NCBI GenBank assembly: GCA_963667315.1
Contig: OY763325.1
Span: forward strand, 2,046,001-2,110,000
Length of the DNA stretch: 64,000 bases
From: DAINPP01 sp963667315
GTDB taxonomy: Bacteria > Thermotogota > Thermotogae > MWEM01
Reading direction: 5' to 3'
Part shown: in pieces, positions 43,525 through 50,593 of the stretch
Layout: each line of letters starts with the position of its first letter
Position numbering within the stretch: position 1 is the first letter of the stretch
Program-made: the position numbers and the translations under genes
The notes under the pieces: generated by a model
What the model saw: only the letters and a program-made list of their open reading frames with translations
The model's database searches: none
What the model was told of the DNA's origin: nothing

Positions 43525-45330
43525 TTAATAAAACTCAATCTCAATAAACTCAGAATAGGCGACATTCCCGACAAAATCTTCAAATTTAAACCCGTAAAGA
43601 TAGTACCCAAGGGGTAATTCCGCCTCTTCAACCACTATGTTTGACCCAAACCTTATTTTTTCTCCGATAGAAATATATTCAGTCACCGCTTCATCCTCAT
43701 ACTCGTAATAGGGTTCGAAGATATCCCCCTCTTTAATCTTGATGAGATTCTTGCTCGTGTAGAAGAGATCATCCGTTTCAACCTTTCTCGCCCCTGTAAT
43801 GACACCGTCGGGGTTATCATCATCGTATAGGAGCATGAGGTTGACCGTCTTTCCGTTCAACTCACCGGGAATAGCGTACATGACATGTTCATCGTCATAG
43901 CTGACAACGTTGAGATACACAAAGACATCGTTGATTGCCGGCCACGATTCAACGATAGGTGCTGTAACGGCATTATCGCCTTCATCCATATCGATAAGAT
44001 CCTGACCGAGGAACAGCCATTCTTCCCCCTCGTCATCAAGATAGGTTCCCACACACAGATAGATTTCAGAAAGTCTGCTCAACTCTTCTTCTGTCAAGTC
44101 AACCTCTATGTAATCATAATAATCGGTTATCGCTTTATCCCATAGGTCTTCAATCGAAAGATCAAGAAGTTTCAGAGAATAGGCCTTGACAAAATCGGTA
44201 TATTTTTGAGGCAGTTCAAGGGAAGCATAGATATCGTTGTTGTAATCAAAATTGATCCTGTCCATACTCGGAAAGTAGATGGATACCCCATGTGAATTCT
44301 TTTTCGTCTGTCCGGCATGATTAAGTACGACGGATTGATGCACCGCCTTCATCACGTCCTGAGCAAGTCTTGGATAATCATCCTTCAAATGATAGGCGAG
44401 ATCAGAAATATCCACCATATCCGTATAACCGCCAAATCCCCCACTGTCACCATACGTTTCCGCCATTTTCCTGGCATATACGATTTCATCAAATTCAGCA
44501 TCGTCATTCAGATCGGACATCATGGGGATTATCATTTTTTCAAGGGTTTTATAAATATTTTCAACCTTACTCAGATCAATCATGGAAAGTGTTATCTCGC
44601 CTTCTTCTCCATTATAGGCAGCAACTTCTGCAAAATCTGCTATCAGTATTTCACCGGCATCAACAATATCGGCACCATCGTTCAATTCTTCCAGAAATCC
44701 CGTATACCACCAGCCGTCACCGGGCTCAAGTTCTTCGGAAGCGAGAAGATAGTCGGCATCATCCTTGAAGGTATAAGCCGTCTCAAGTGTCCCCATCAGG
44801 CAAGCATCAAAACCGATCAGTTCAAATTCGATCCCTTTTCGTTTACAGGCTTTCGATACGGCATCTTTCAATTCGTTGAGCAGCAATCCATCCCCATCAA
44901 AGAGTTCATCATTTCCAAAACCGCCTATTGCACCCGAGCCATGGTCCCAGAACAGGAGAACATATTTTTCCGCCCTGTATTCTTCTGCTCCCCAGACGAT
45001 AAAATCATAAAGTGTCTTACTTTCACCCATATTCAGGGTTCCAAGATTCTTCTTCAATTTCAGCTCGTCTCCTTGAACTTCCCAACGTTGATTGTGTTGA
45101 TCCACATTCTCCATAAACCATTCATAGCACCCACCCGTCTGAATGAGAATATTGATATGCTCCGTATCCGCATCCAGAATTTCATACAAATCCAGCTCAG
45201 CAAAACCATCATAAGATTCAAGATCGGATCCGATCATGTAAATCATAACGGTATAGGGTTTTACATTTGCCGAAAAACCTGAACAGATGAATAAAAACAA
45301 AACACAAAGGAACAGGATAGTCTTCTTCAT
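43525..45330 (-). CDS. clostripain-family (C11) secreted cysteine protease
   Basis: 601 residues. Signal peptide MKKTILFLCVLFLFICSGFS then A. The caspase-like core has the His130 of FWDHGSGAIGG and Cys177 of GFDACLMG, the catalytic dyad of family C11, with MIYMIGSDLES as the first strand. The C-terminal 250 residues are beta-rich and acidic with several possible calcium-binding Asp clusters. Secreted; could have a role in peptide scavenging. A TTATACC box and terminator structure lie upstream; the gene stands alone. Confidence 0.93.
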   Translation of the reverse strand: MKKTILFLCVLFLFICSGFSANVKPYTVMIYMIGSDLESYDGFAELDLYEILDADTEHINILIQTGGCYEWFMENVDQHNQRWEVQGDELKLKKNLGTLNMGESKTLYDFIVWGAEEYRAEKYVLLFWDHGSGAIGGFGNDELFDGDGLLLNELKDAVSKACKRKGIEFELIGFDACLMGTLETAYTFKDDADYLLASEELEPGDGWWYTGFLEELNDGADIVDAGEILIADFAEVAAYNGEEGEITLSMIDLSKVENIYKTLEKMIIPMMSDLNDDAEFDEIVYARKMAETYGDSGGFGGYTDMVDISDLAYHLKDDYPRLAQDVMKAVHQSVVLNHAGQTKKNSHGVSIYFPSMDRINFDYNNDIYASLELPQKYTDFVKAYSLKLLDLSIEDLWDKAITDYYDYIEVDLTEEELSRLSEIYLCVGTYLDDEGEEWLFLGQDLIDMDEGDNAVTAPIVESWPAINDVFVYLNVVSYDDEHVMYAIPGELNGKTVNLMLLYDDDNPDGVITGARKVETDDLFYTSKNLIKIKEGDIFEPYYEYEDEAVTEYISIGEKIRFGSNIVVEEAELPLGYYLYGFKFEDFVGNVAYSEFIEIEFY

Positions 45331-45413
45331 AAGGCACCTCTCTATTTATTTTTTATTTCAAACACTCCTATTATACCGCATCTGTTTCCTATCCGTTGTT
45401 TATGATCTTCGAT

Positions 45414-45447
45414 AAAAAAACGCCATCTTTCCAGACGGCGTTTTTTT
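45414..45447. terminator. bidirectional terminator after MarR
   Basis: Stem AAAAAAACGCC / GGCGTTTTTTT, extended by TCT/AGA after one mismatch, with a four-base loop. Ends the peptidase-MarR operon on the minus strand. Confidence 0.85.
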
Positions 45448-45455
45448 ATTGTTTT

Positions 45456-45908
45456 CTATTTTGTATTCAGTTTTGTCAGCTTCATACTGACCTTTTTCAC
45501 CATTTCAGTTGTTGCTATCACTTCTTTAAAATCCTCTTCCGGGAGGCGGGAAAGTTTTGTTTCAAGATGCTCACACAGTTTATCGGAAATGGTCTCAGCA
45601 ATTTCTCTTCCTTTATCCGTTATGGTAACGATAATCTTTCTTCTATCATTTTCATCCCGTTCTCTTTCAGCCAGTCCCTCCGCAATCAGTTTATCGATCA
45701 CTGTGGTAAAAGAACCCTTTTCCAGTACAGCTCTTTCACTTAATTCACTCATCGTCTTGCCGCTCTCTTTAGTCAAAAATATGAGTGTTTTACGTTGTGT
45801 CCTGTTAAGGGTAGTATCCTCCAGTTCCGGATCAAAGTCCTCAAGAAGTGCCTTTACAAAATAAGGAAAAAATCCGATGTTTTCAAATAACTTTCTGTAA
45901 TCGTTCAT
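45456..45908 (-). CDS. MarR family transcriptional regulator
   Basis: 150 residues from ATG at 45908 (GAGGT at six bases; a GTG at 45920 contains that site). Winged helix with LNRTQRKTLIFLTKESGKTM, SELSERAVLEKGSFTTVIDK and the wing ERERDENDRRKIIVTIT, the standard MarR DRR signature. Lies 15 bases after the P1 peptidase gene and is probably co-transcribed with it. Confidence 0.93.
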   Translation of the reverse strand: MNDYRKLFENIGFFPYFVKALLEDFDPELEDTTLNRTQRKTLIFLTKESGKTMSELSERAVLEKGSFTTVIDKLIAEGLAERERDENDRRKIIVTITDKGREIAETISDKLCEHLETKLSRLPEEDFKEVIATTEMVKKVSMKLTKLNTK

Positions 45909-45923
45909 ATCAAACCTCACTTT

Positions 45924-46964
45924 TTATTTCAAATATTCATTAATACTTTCTCTGACATTGCCGTTAAATCCCTTTACCGTATGAGCGTTGATCATCGAAC
46001 TGATGATCGCCTCTTCGGTTGCCTCTACAACAGCTCTGAAAGGAACATTCATTTCAGATTCATTTAAAAACCTGAAGTTGTAGAAACTTCTGTCATTCTC
46101 ACGAATCCTGTTGGCAGTTGAAAAACCGATGACAATCTCTCCGCTTCCGTGCCCTGTCTTTGAACCGGTACGCGCAATCCCGTTTATCGCCCTGAAACAT
46201 ACTCTTTTCAACTGTCTTGAGGAGAGCGGTATATCCGTTGCGACGATCACGATAATAGACCCCTTGTCATCTGAAAGTTCCCGCTTTTTTTTCAGCCGAC
46301 CGGCAATACTTTCCCCTGTCTTTTCACCATCCAGCAGAAGATCTTCAAGTAATCCATGATTCGAAAGAACCAGTGCTCCGAGCGTAAACGGTTCATCACC
46401 GATACTGAATACCCTTGAAGAAGATCCTATACCACCTTTCAGCTGATAACAGGACATCCCCTTTCCGGCTCCCACATCCCCTTCTTCAAAATCTTTCTTC
46501 GAACATTCAAAGGCCTCTTCAAGATGCTTGGCCTCTACAACCCTATTCTGAATATCGTTTAAATAACTGTCATTACACTCTGCTACAACGGGATTGAAAC
46601 TTGTCAATTCAACCGCCTCGGATTTGCACCTGTTTATCATATGCTCAACAAGAGCGTCCTGAACGCGTCCAACATTCAACGTGTTGGTGAGAACAATCGG
46701 GCTTTCAAGTTGTCCCAGTTCATCAATCTGAACAAGGCCCGTCGTCTTTCCAAAGCCATTGAACACATAAGAAGCGGCGATCAGTTTATCTTTAAACGGA
46801 TTGTCCCGGCAGGGAATGACAACCGTACACCCCGTCTTATTATCCACCGTATCAATCGTACAATGTCCGACACACACACCCTCAACATCGGCAATATTAT
46901 TGAGTCGGCCCTTTCGCATCTGACCTATACTTATTTTGTAATCTAACGTTTGTACCTTATGCAT
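45924..46964 (-). CDS. P1 family (DmpA/S58) aminopeptidase
   Basis: 346 residues from ATG at 46964, with GGGGGAGG just upstream; a longer frame to 47084 has no site. Ntn-type hydrolase that is made as a precursor and cuts itself before a Ser. Visible: NNIADVEGVCVGHCTI, VLTNTLNVGRVQDALV, and the processing region KGGIGSSSRVF where Gly-Ser is the predicted cut. The C-terminal GSKTGHGSGEIVIGFST is typical. The substrate is probably a beta- or D-amino-acid peptide (family knowledge). Followed by MarR. Confidence 0.92.
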   Translation of the reverse strand: MHKVQTLDYKISIGQMRKGRLNNIADVEGVCVGHCTIDTVDNKTGCTVVIPCRDNPFKDKLIAASYVFNGFGKTTGLVQIDELGQLESPIVLTNTLNVGRVQDALVEHMINRCKSEAVELTSFNPVVAECNDSYLNDIQNRVVEAKHLEEAFECSKKDFEEGDVGAGKGMSCYQLKGGIGSSSRVFSIGDEPFTLGALVLSNHGLLEDLLLDGEKTGESIAGRLKKKRELSDDKGSIIVIVATDIPLSSRQLKRVCFRAINGIARTGSKTGHGSGEIVIGFSTANRIRENDRSFYNFRFLNESEMNVPFRAVVEATEEAIISSMINAHTVKGFNGNVRESINEYLK

Positions 46965-47055
46965 ACGCCTCCCCCTAATCGTATAAATCCTGAACCTTTC
47001 AACGATTATAGCATCATATGTGATATATTTAGCAAAAGGACTGAGTGAGGTGGTC

Positions 47056-48045
47056 ATGATGATGAAATTAAGCACGATGCGCAAAGTTGTCGATACATTG
47101 AATAAGCATTGGCACTCTCCTATTGGAGATGCAATATTAAAATACTGGGAACACGTTACAAACAGTGCAATTTATTTCAGGGCAAGCGCTAACTTTGTTT
47201 TCAGATTTACAAATAACGGTAAAGATCATTTTCTGAGATTTAACAGCATAACCGAACGCTCTCATGATGATCTGGATGGCGAAATTCAGATACTCAATTA
47301 TCTTAAGCATCAGACCGCCAATACCGTTAAACCCGTTTTATCCCTTAATGACCGTTATGTAGAAGAGATAGAAACGGAAAATGATACGTATCTCGCCGTT
47401 GTGTTTGAGGGGTTTAACGGCAGGATGTATGAGGTGGAAGAGTTGTCGAAAGAACAATTTTTCTTCTGGGGAAAAGCACTTGGGAAACTGCATCGCTTGT
47501 TCAACAATATGCCCCAGACAATCGTCAACAGGCGTAAGACATGGAGAGATCATCTTGATGATGTAAAGAGACAGATTCCTTCTGATGACATAATCATCCA
47601 TAGAGAGATTAAAGAAGTCGAAGAATGGTCAGAAAACACAACAGCAAGGACGGGTATCATTCACTTCGATTTTGAACTGGATAACCTTCACTGGTGCGAC
47701 GATGGCATAAAAATCCTTGACTTTGATGACAGTGCCTGCTGCTGGTACGGGGCTGATATCGCCTATGCCCTCAGAGATCTCTTTGAAAATGGAATTGATA
47801 TAAACAATCCATCCTTCAGAAGATTTATGGAAGGGTATTCGACAGAATTTGAAATTGATGCGGATTTTTACGAAAATCTTCCGATGTTCATGCGCTTTCA
47901 CGACCTGTACACTTATACCCGAATACGTCGCAGCCTTGATTACAAAATCGACGAAGACACACCGGAATGGCTTATCGGGTTGAACGGGAAATTAACCGAT
48001 ATTTCAGAACACCTCAAAAATTTGTTTTCGCACAAACAGGCATAA
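47056..48045 (+). CDS. phosphotransferase of the aminoglycoside phosphotransferase/choline kinase fold
   Basis: About 330 residues. Three consecutive ATGs (47056, 47059, 47062) follow GAGGTGG; the second has the best spacing. Kinase-like fold: FRFTNNGKDHFLRFNS (nucleotide-binding strand), catalytic loop IIHFDFELDNLHW (H-x-D-x-x-x-x-N) and metal-binding ILDFDDSACCWYGADIA. Members phosphorylate aminoglycosides, homoserine or choline-type substrates; this one is most like the uncharacterised bacterial homoserine kinase-type proteins. Divergent from the P1 peptidase gene. Confidence 0.9.
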   Translation: MMMKLSTMRKVVDTLNKHWHSPIGDAILKYWEHVTNSAIYFRASANFVFRFTNNGKDHFLRFNSITERSHDDLDGEIQILNYLKHQTANTVKPVLSLNDRYVEEIETENDTYLAVVFEGFNGRMYEVEELSKEQFFFWGKALGKLHRLFNNMPQTIVNRRKTWRDHLDDVKRQIPSDDIIIHREIKEVEEWSENTTARTGIIHFDFELDNLHWCDDGIKILDFDDSACCWYGADIAYALRDLFENGIDINNPSFRRFMEGYSTEFEIDADFYENLPMFMRFHDLYTYTRIRRSLDYKIDEDTPEWLIGLNGKLTDISEHLKNLFSHKQA

Positions 48046-48076
48046 TTCTACTCCGCAACGTTAAATTTGTTAAAAA

Positions 48077-48112
48077 GGGCATCAAACACGTTTGTAACCG
48101 TGTTTGATGCCC
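48077..48112. terminator. terminator between convergent phosphotransferase and methyltransferase genes
   Basis: 14-base perfect stem GGGCATCAAACACG / CGTGTTTGATGCCC with an eight-base loop. T/A-rich flanks on both sides, but no long T run. Confidence 0.75.
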
Positions 48113-48117
48113 ACATT

Positions 48118-48906
48118 TTATTTTGCGACCTTTTTCCAGTATTTCCGCTTCATTCCATCTCCGGGTTCTTCAAAAGCGGACCATTTAAAGCCCCTCTTGA
48201 CAAGAAAAGCGTGTCTGTCATTGTCAACATCGTTATTTCCCGGACAAAGGATAATAATTCCTTTATCCTTGGCAACACGTACCAATTCACGATATTCTAC
48301 TTCCATGTCATCGCCAAAAACATGCCCACCCATGACAACATCTGCAAAATCATCTTCAAAAGGAATCATCTCTAACAATCCATCCACAACATGGAAATTC
48401 TTTAGCCCCCTTGAAGCGGCTTTCGCTCTTAGATATTTCCTGAGATTCCCGATGGGTTCAACGGCATACAAGCTCTGCACCTTATCCGCAATCGCAAACG
48501 CCAGTTTTCCGGTTCCGGATCCTATATCCAGTACCCGCTTCCGGGAAAAGTCACAAAGTTCGGTAAGTTCTCTCTCATCCCAGGCGACAAATTCAAGATT
48601 ATCGTAAAGACCCGGATCAACCACATAAACAAGCCAGTCATTGATGCTTTCCATGATCCTTAACTCCGCTTCTCTTAGAGAATAAAGCCTTTCATCATCG
48701 TTACCCCGCATCACATCGTCCAGCCATCCACAGATCGACGGACATTTATGTCTGATATACCAGTTAATCTCTTCATTACCTTTTAAAGCGGTATATAAAA
48801 CGCCTCGCTCGATATTGCATTGTGGCAGCCAACGGAGTTGTATTTCTTCCAGCAATAACATATTTTTGAACGACAACTCCTTTACATCCATCCAATTCAA
48901 CGGCAT
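48118..48906 (-). CDS. class I SAM-dependent methyltransferase
   Basis: 262 residues. Rossmann-type motif I is VLDIGSGTGKLAFAIA, followed by SLYAVEPIG (acidic motif II) and DDFADVVMGGHVFGD (motif IV). The N-terminal 100 residues are helical and could bind the substrate. GGAGGG before ATG. Lies 19 bases after rsgA in the same direction and should be on one mRNA. Methylation target unknown. Confidence 0.9.
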   Translation of the reverse strand: MPLNWMDVKELSFKNMLLLEEIQLRWLPQCNIERGVLYTALKGNEEINWYIRHKCPSICGWLDDVMRGNDDERLYSLREAELRIMESINDWLVYVVDPGLYDNLEFVAWDERELTELCDFSRKRVLDIGSGTGKLAFAIADKVQSLYAVEPIGNLRKYLRAKAASRGLKNFHVVDGLLEMIPFEDDFADVVMGGHVFGDDMEVEYRELVRVAKDKGIIILCPGNNDVDNDRHAFLVKRGFKWSAFEEPGDGMKRKYWKKVAK

Positions 48907-48925
48907 TATCGATCCCTCCTGTCAG

Positions 48926-50062
48926 TTAAGATTTGACACGCTTTCCTTTCGTCCTGCTTTTTAGCTCTTCTGCTTTCTGTTTCTTTTCGTAGAATCGAAT
49001 CTCTCTGAGGAGATTTTTATAGGATTTCCAACGTTCCTGAGAAAGTTCACCGGTTTCAAGTGCTTCCTTTACGGCGCATCCCGGTTCACTTTCATGCTTA
49101 CAGTTCCGGAATTTACATCCTTTTGACAATTCCTCTATCTCGGCAATGACATCTCCGAAAACGTTACTCAGACTCGCCTCATCCGATGTCAGCCGGAGTT
49201 CTCTGATCCCCGGTGTGTCGATGATAATACCGCCCTGCTGAAGAATGATCAGCTCCTTATGTGTCGTCGTATGCTGTCCTTTGTCCTTATACCCGGTAAT
49301 CTGTTTTACCCGCATCTTGTCATAACCGAGAATGGTATTGATAAGCGTTGATTTCCCGACGCCCGACGATCCGGTCAGAACCATCGTCTTATGGCTACAC
49401 CAGTATTCTTCAAGTTCACCGAGTCCGGTACCGTCTATCGCACTGATGATATGAAAGGGAACACCAAACGCAACGGATGAAATCGCATCAATCCGTTCCT
49501 CTATCTCTTCTGCAGTACACAGATCTGCCTTCGTCAGTAGAATAACCGGCTGCACACCGCCATTCCAAACCATACTCAAATAACGTTCAAGACGTCTGAG
49601 ATTAAAATCCTGATTGAGTGATGTGACGACAAATGCCGTATCCACATTCGCACAGAGTATCTGTTCCCCTTTATCAAGTTTCGAATACTGGTTCTTGGCC
49701 TCACTCGCAACAAATGCTCCCGGTGTTCCCGCTGAGTTTCTTCCAAGATAGCTGATACGCGGCAATACCCCGTCAATCATCAGCTGATCCGAATGATCCG
49801 CATTGATCAGCACCACCCAGTCTCCAACTGAAGGAAGATCTGCCCTTTCCGCTACCTCATGCAAAAAGACCTTTCGAAGGATACCTTCCCGTTCCCCATT
49901 CTCCGTCATGATCGTATAATGATGTCTGAATTGTGCCGTGACCCGTGCCACAGAGAACACTTTGTTCCTGTAATACTCCTTTTCTTTGCATCTTCTTTCT
50001 TTGTAGTCCTCAAATGCCTGATTAAACCAGTTATTCCATCCTATATTGGTTAATGATGTCAA
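48926..50062 (-). CDS. rsgA: ribosome small subunit-dependent GTPase A
   Basis: 378 residues; late-stage 30S maturation factor. Order: OB-fold (about 40-110), circularly permuted GTPase with TKAD (G4), GSSGVGKSTLIN (G1), GQHTTTHKEL (G2) and DTPGIREL (G3), then a zinc knuckle CKFRNCKHESEPGC. The start is TTG at 50062, supported by AAAGGAG at seven bases. Ends 19 bases before the methyltransferase. The N-terminal 40 residues are a short extension (NWFNQAFEDYKER) seen in some Clostridia. Confidence 0.95.
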   Translation of the reverse strand: MTSLTNIGWNNWFNQAFEDYKERRCKEKEYYRNKVFSVARVTAQFRHHYTIMTENGEREGILRKVFLHEVAERADLPSVGDWVVLINADHSDQLMIDGVLPRISYLGRNSAGTPGAFVASEAKNQYSKLDKGEQILCANVDTAFVVTSLNQDFNLRRLERYLSMVWNGGVQPVILLTKADLCTAEEIEERIDAISSVAFGVPFHIISAIDGTGLGELEEYWCSHKTMVLTGSSGVGKSTLINTILGYDKMRVKQITGYKDKGQHTTTHKELIILQQGGIIIDTPGIRELRLTSDEASLSNVFGDVIAEIEELSKGCKFRNCKHESEPGCAVKEALETGELSQERWKSYKNLLREIRFYEKKQKAEELKSRTKGKRVKS

Positions 50063-50153
50063 TGTCGTTCTCCTTTTTTTGTGATGTTACGCTTTTTATT
50101 GCCATTTGATTTACCGTCACCGTCTTTGTTGTCTTAAATGTGTTTTCCCTCAT
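50031..50153 (-). CDS. possible 40-codon upstream ORF of rsgA
   Basis: ATG at 50153 with GGAAG at seven bases; the frame (MRENTFKTTKTVTVNQMA...) ends at TAA 50033-50031, overlapping the first 32 bases of rsgA in another frame. Lys/Thr-rich, no similarity recognised. It could be a coupled leader peptide or be meaningless. The rest of 50154-50380 shows no convincing gene. Confidence 0.3.
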   Translation of the reverse strand: MRENTFKTTKTVTVNQMAIKSVTSQKKENDIDIINQYRME

Positions 50154-50386
50154 CGCATCACTTCCTTTTTTAGTTTTTTGTGTTTTTTATTGATAATATC
50201 TTTGTTCTTTAGTCTCAGCAATCCCAATAGATGCTTCTGTTTGTATTCCCGCTGTTTTAAAACCAAACGCCTCATACTCTTCTTTCATTCTTGTCTGAGC
50301 GAAGCGAGTTGCTGGTTTTAGCTTATTCCGTCATCAAAACGCCAGAAATCGCATATCCCCTTTTATTCAATTAAGATTTTAAAGTT

Positions 50387-50429
50387 GTAAAAAAAGAAAA
50401 AAGGCCGTGGATAAAATCACCACGACCTT
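50387..50429 (-). terminator. terminator of the PAS-GGDEF-EAL transcript
   Basis: On the minus strand, stem AAGGTCGTGG / CCACGGCCTT (one mismatch), nine-base loop, followed by a T-rich run (TTTTTTCTTTTTTT). It lies 50 bases beyond the 30-codon ORF, which would therefore be on the same mRNA as the EAL gene. Confidence 0.7.
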
Positions 50430-50477
50430 CATATATTGTATTGATTATGACAAGTTTTCAGAAAGTTCCGGAAGCCC

Positions 50478-50570
50478 TTAGAAAAGCTCCCTGTCGAAAG
50501 GGGCAGGATTGAATCCACAAGAATATGCAATTGACTGAAGTGTTCTTCTCACATCTGTTTTCTTCTGCAT
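50478..50570 (-). CDS. 30-codon small protein downstream of the EAL gene
   Basis: ATG at 50570-50568, TAA at 50480-50478. An excellent ribosome binding site AAAGGAGGCGG stands eight bases upstream, which is better than that of most genes in the window. The product starts MQKKTDVRRTLQSIAYSCGF and ends APFDRELF: basic N-terminus, one Cys, no signal or membrane segment. It follows the phosphodiesterase gene by 23 bases and precedes the terminator. No family recognised. Confidence 0.55.
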   Translation of the reverse strand: MQKKTDVRRTLQSIAYSCGFNPAPFDRELF

Positions 50571-50593
50571 ATGTACCGCCTCCTTTAATAATT

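Noticed and set aside
44317..45282. 321-codon plus-strand frame opposite the clostripain gene
   Set aside because: Rich in Ile, His and Phe without domain logic, no ribosome binding site, and fully inside a gene with a signal peptide and catalytic dyad on the other strand.
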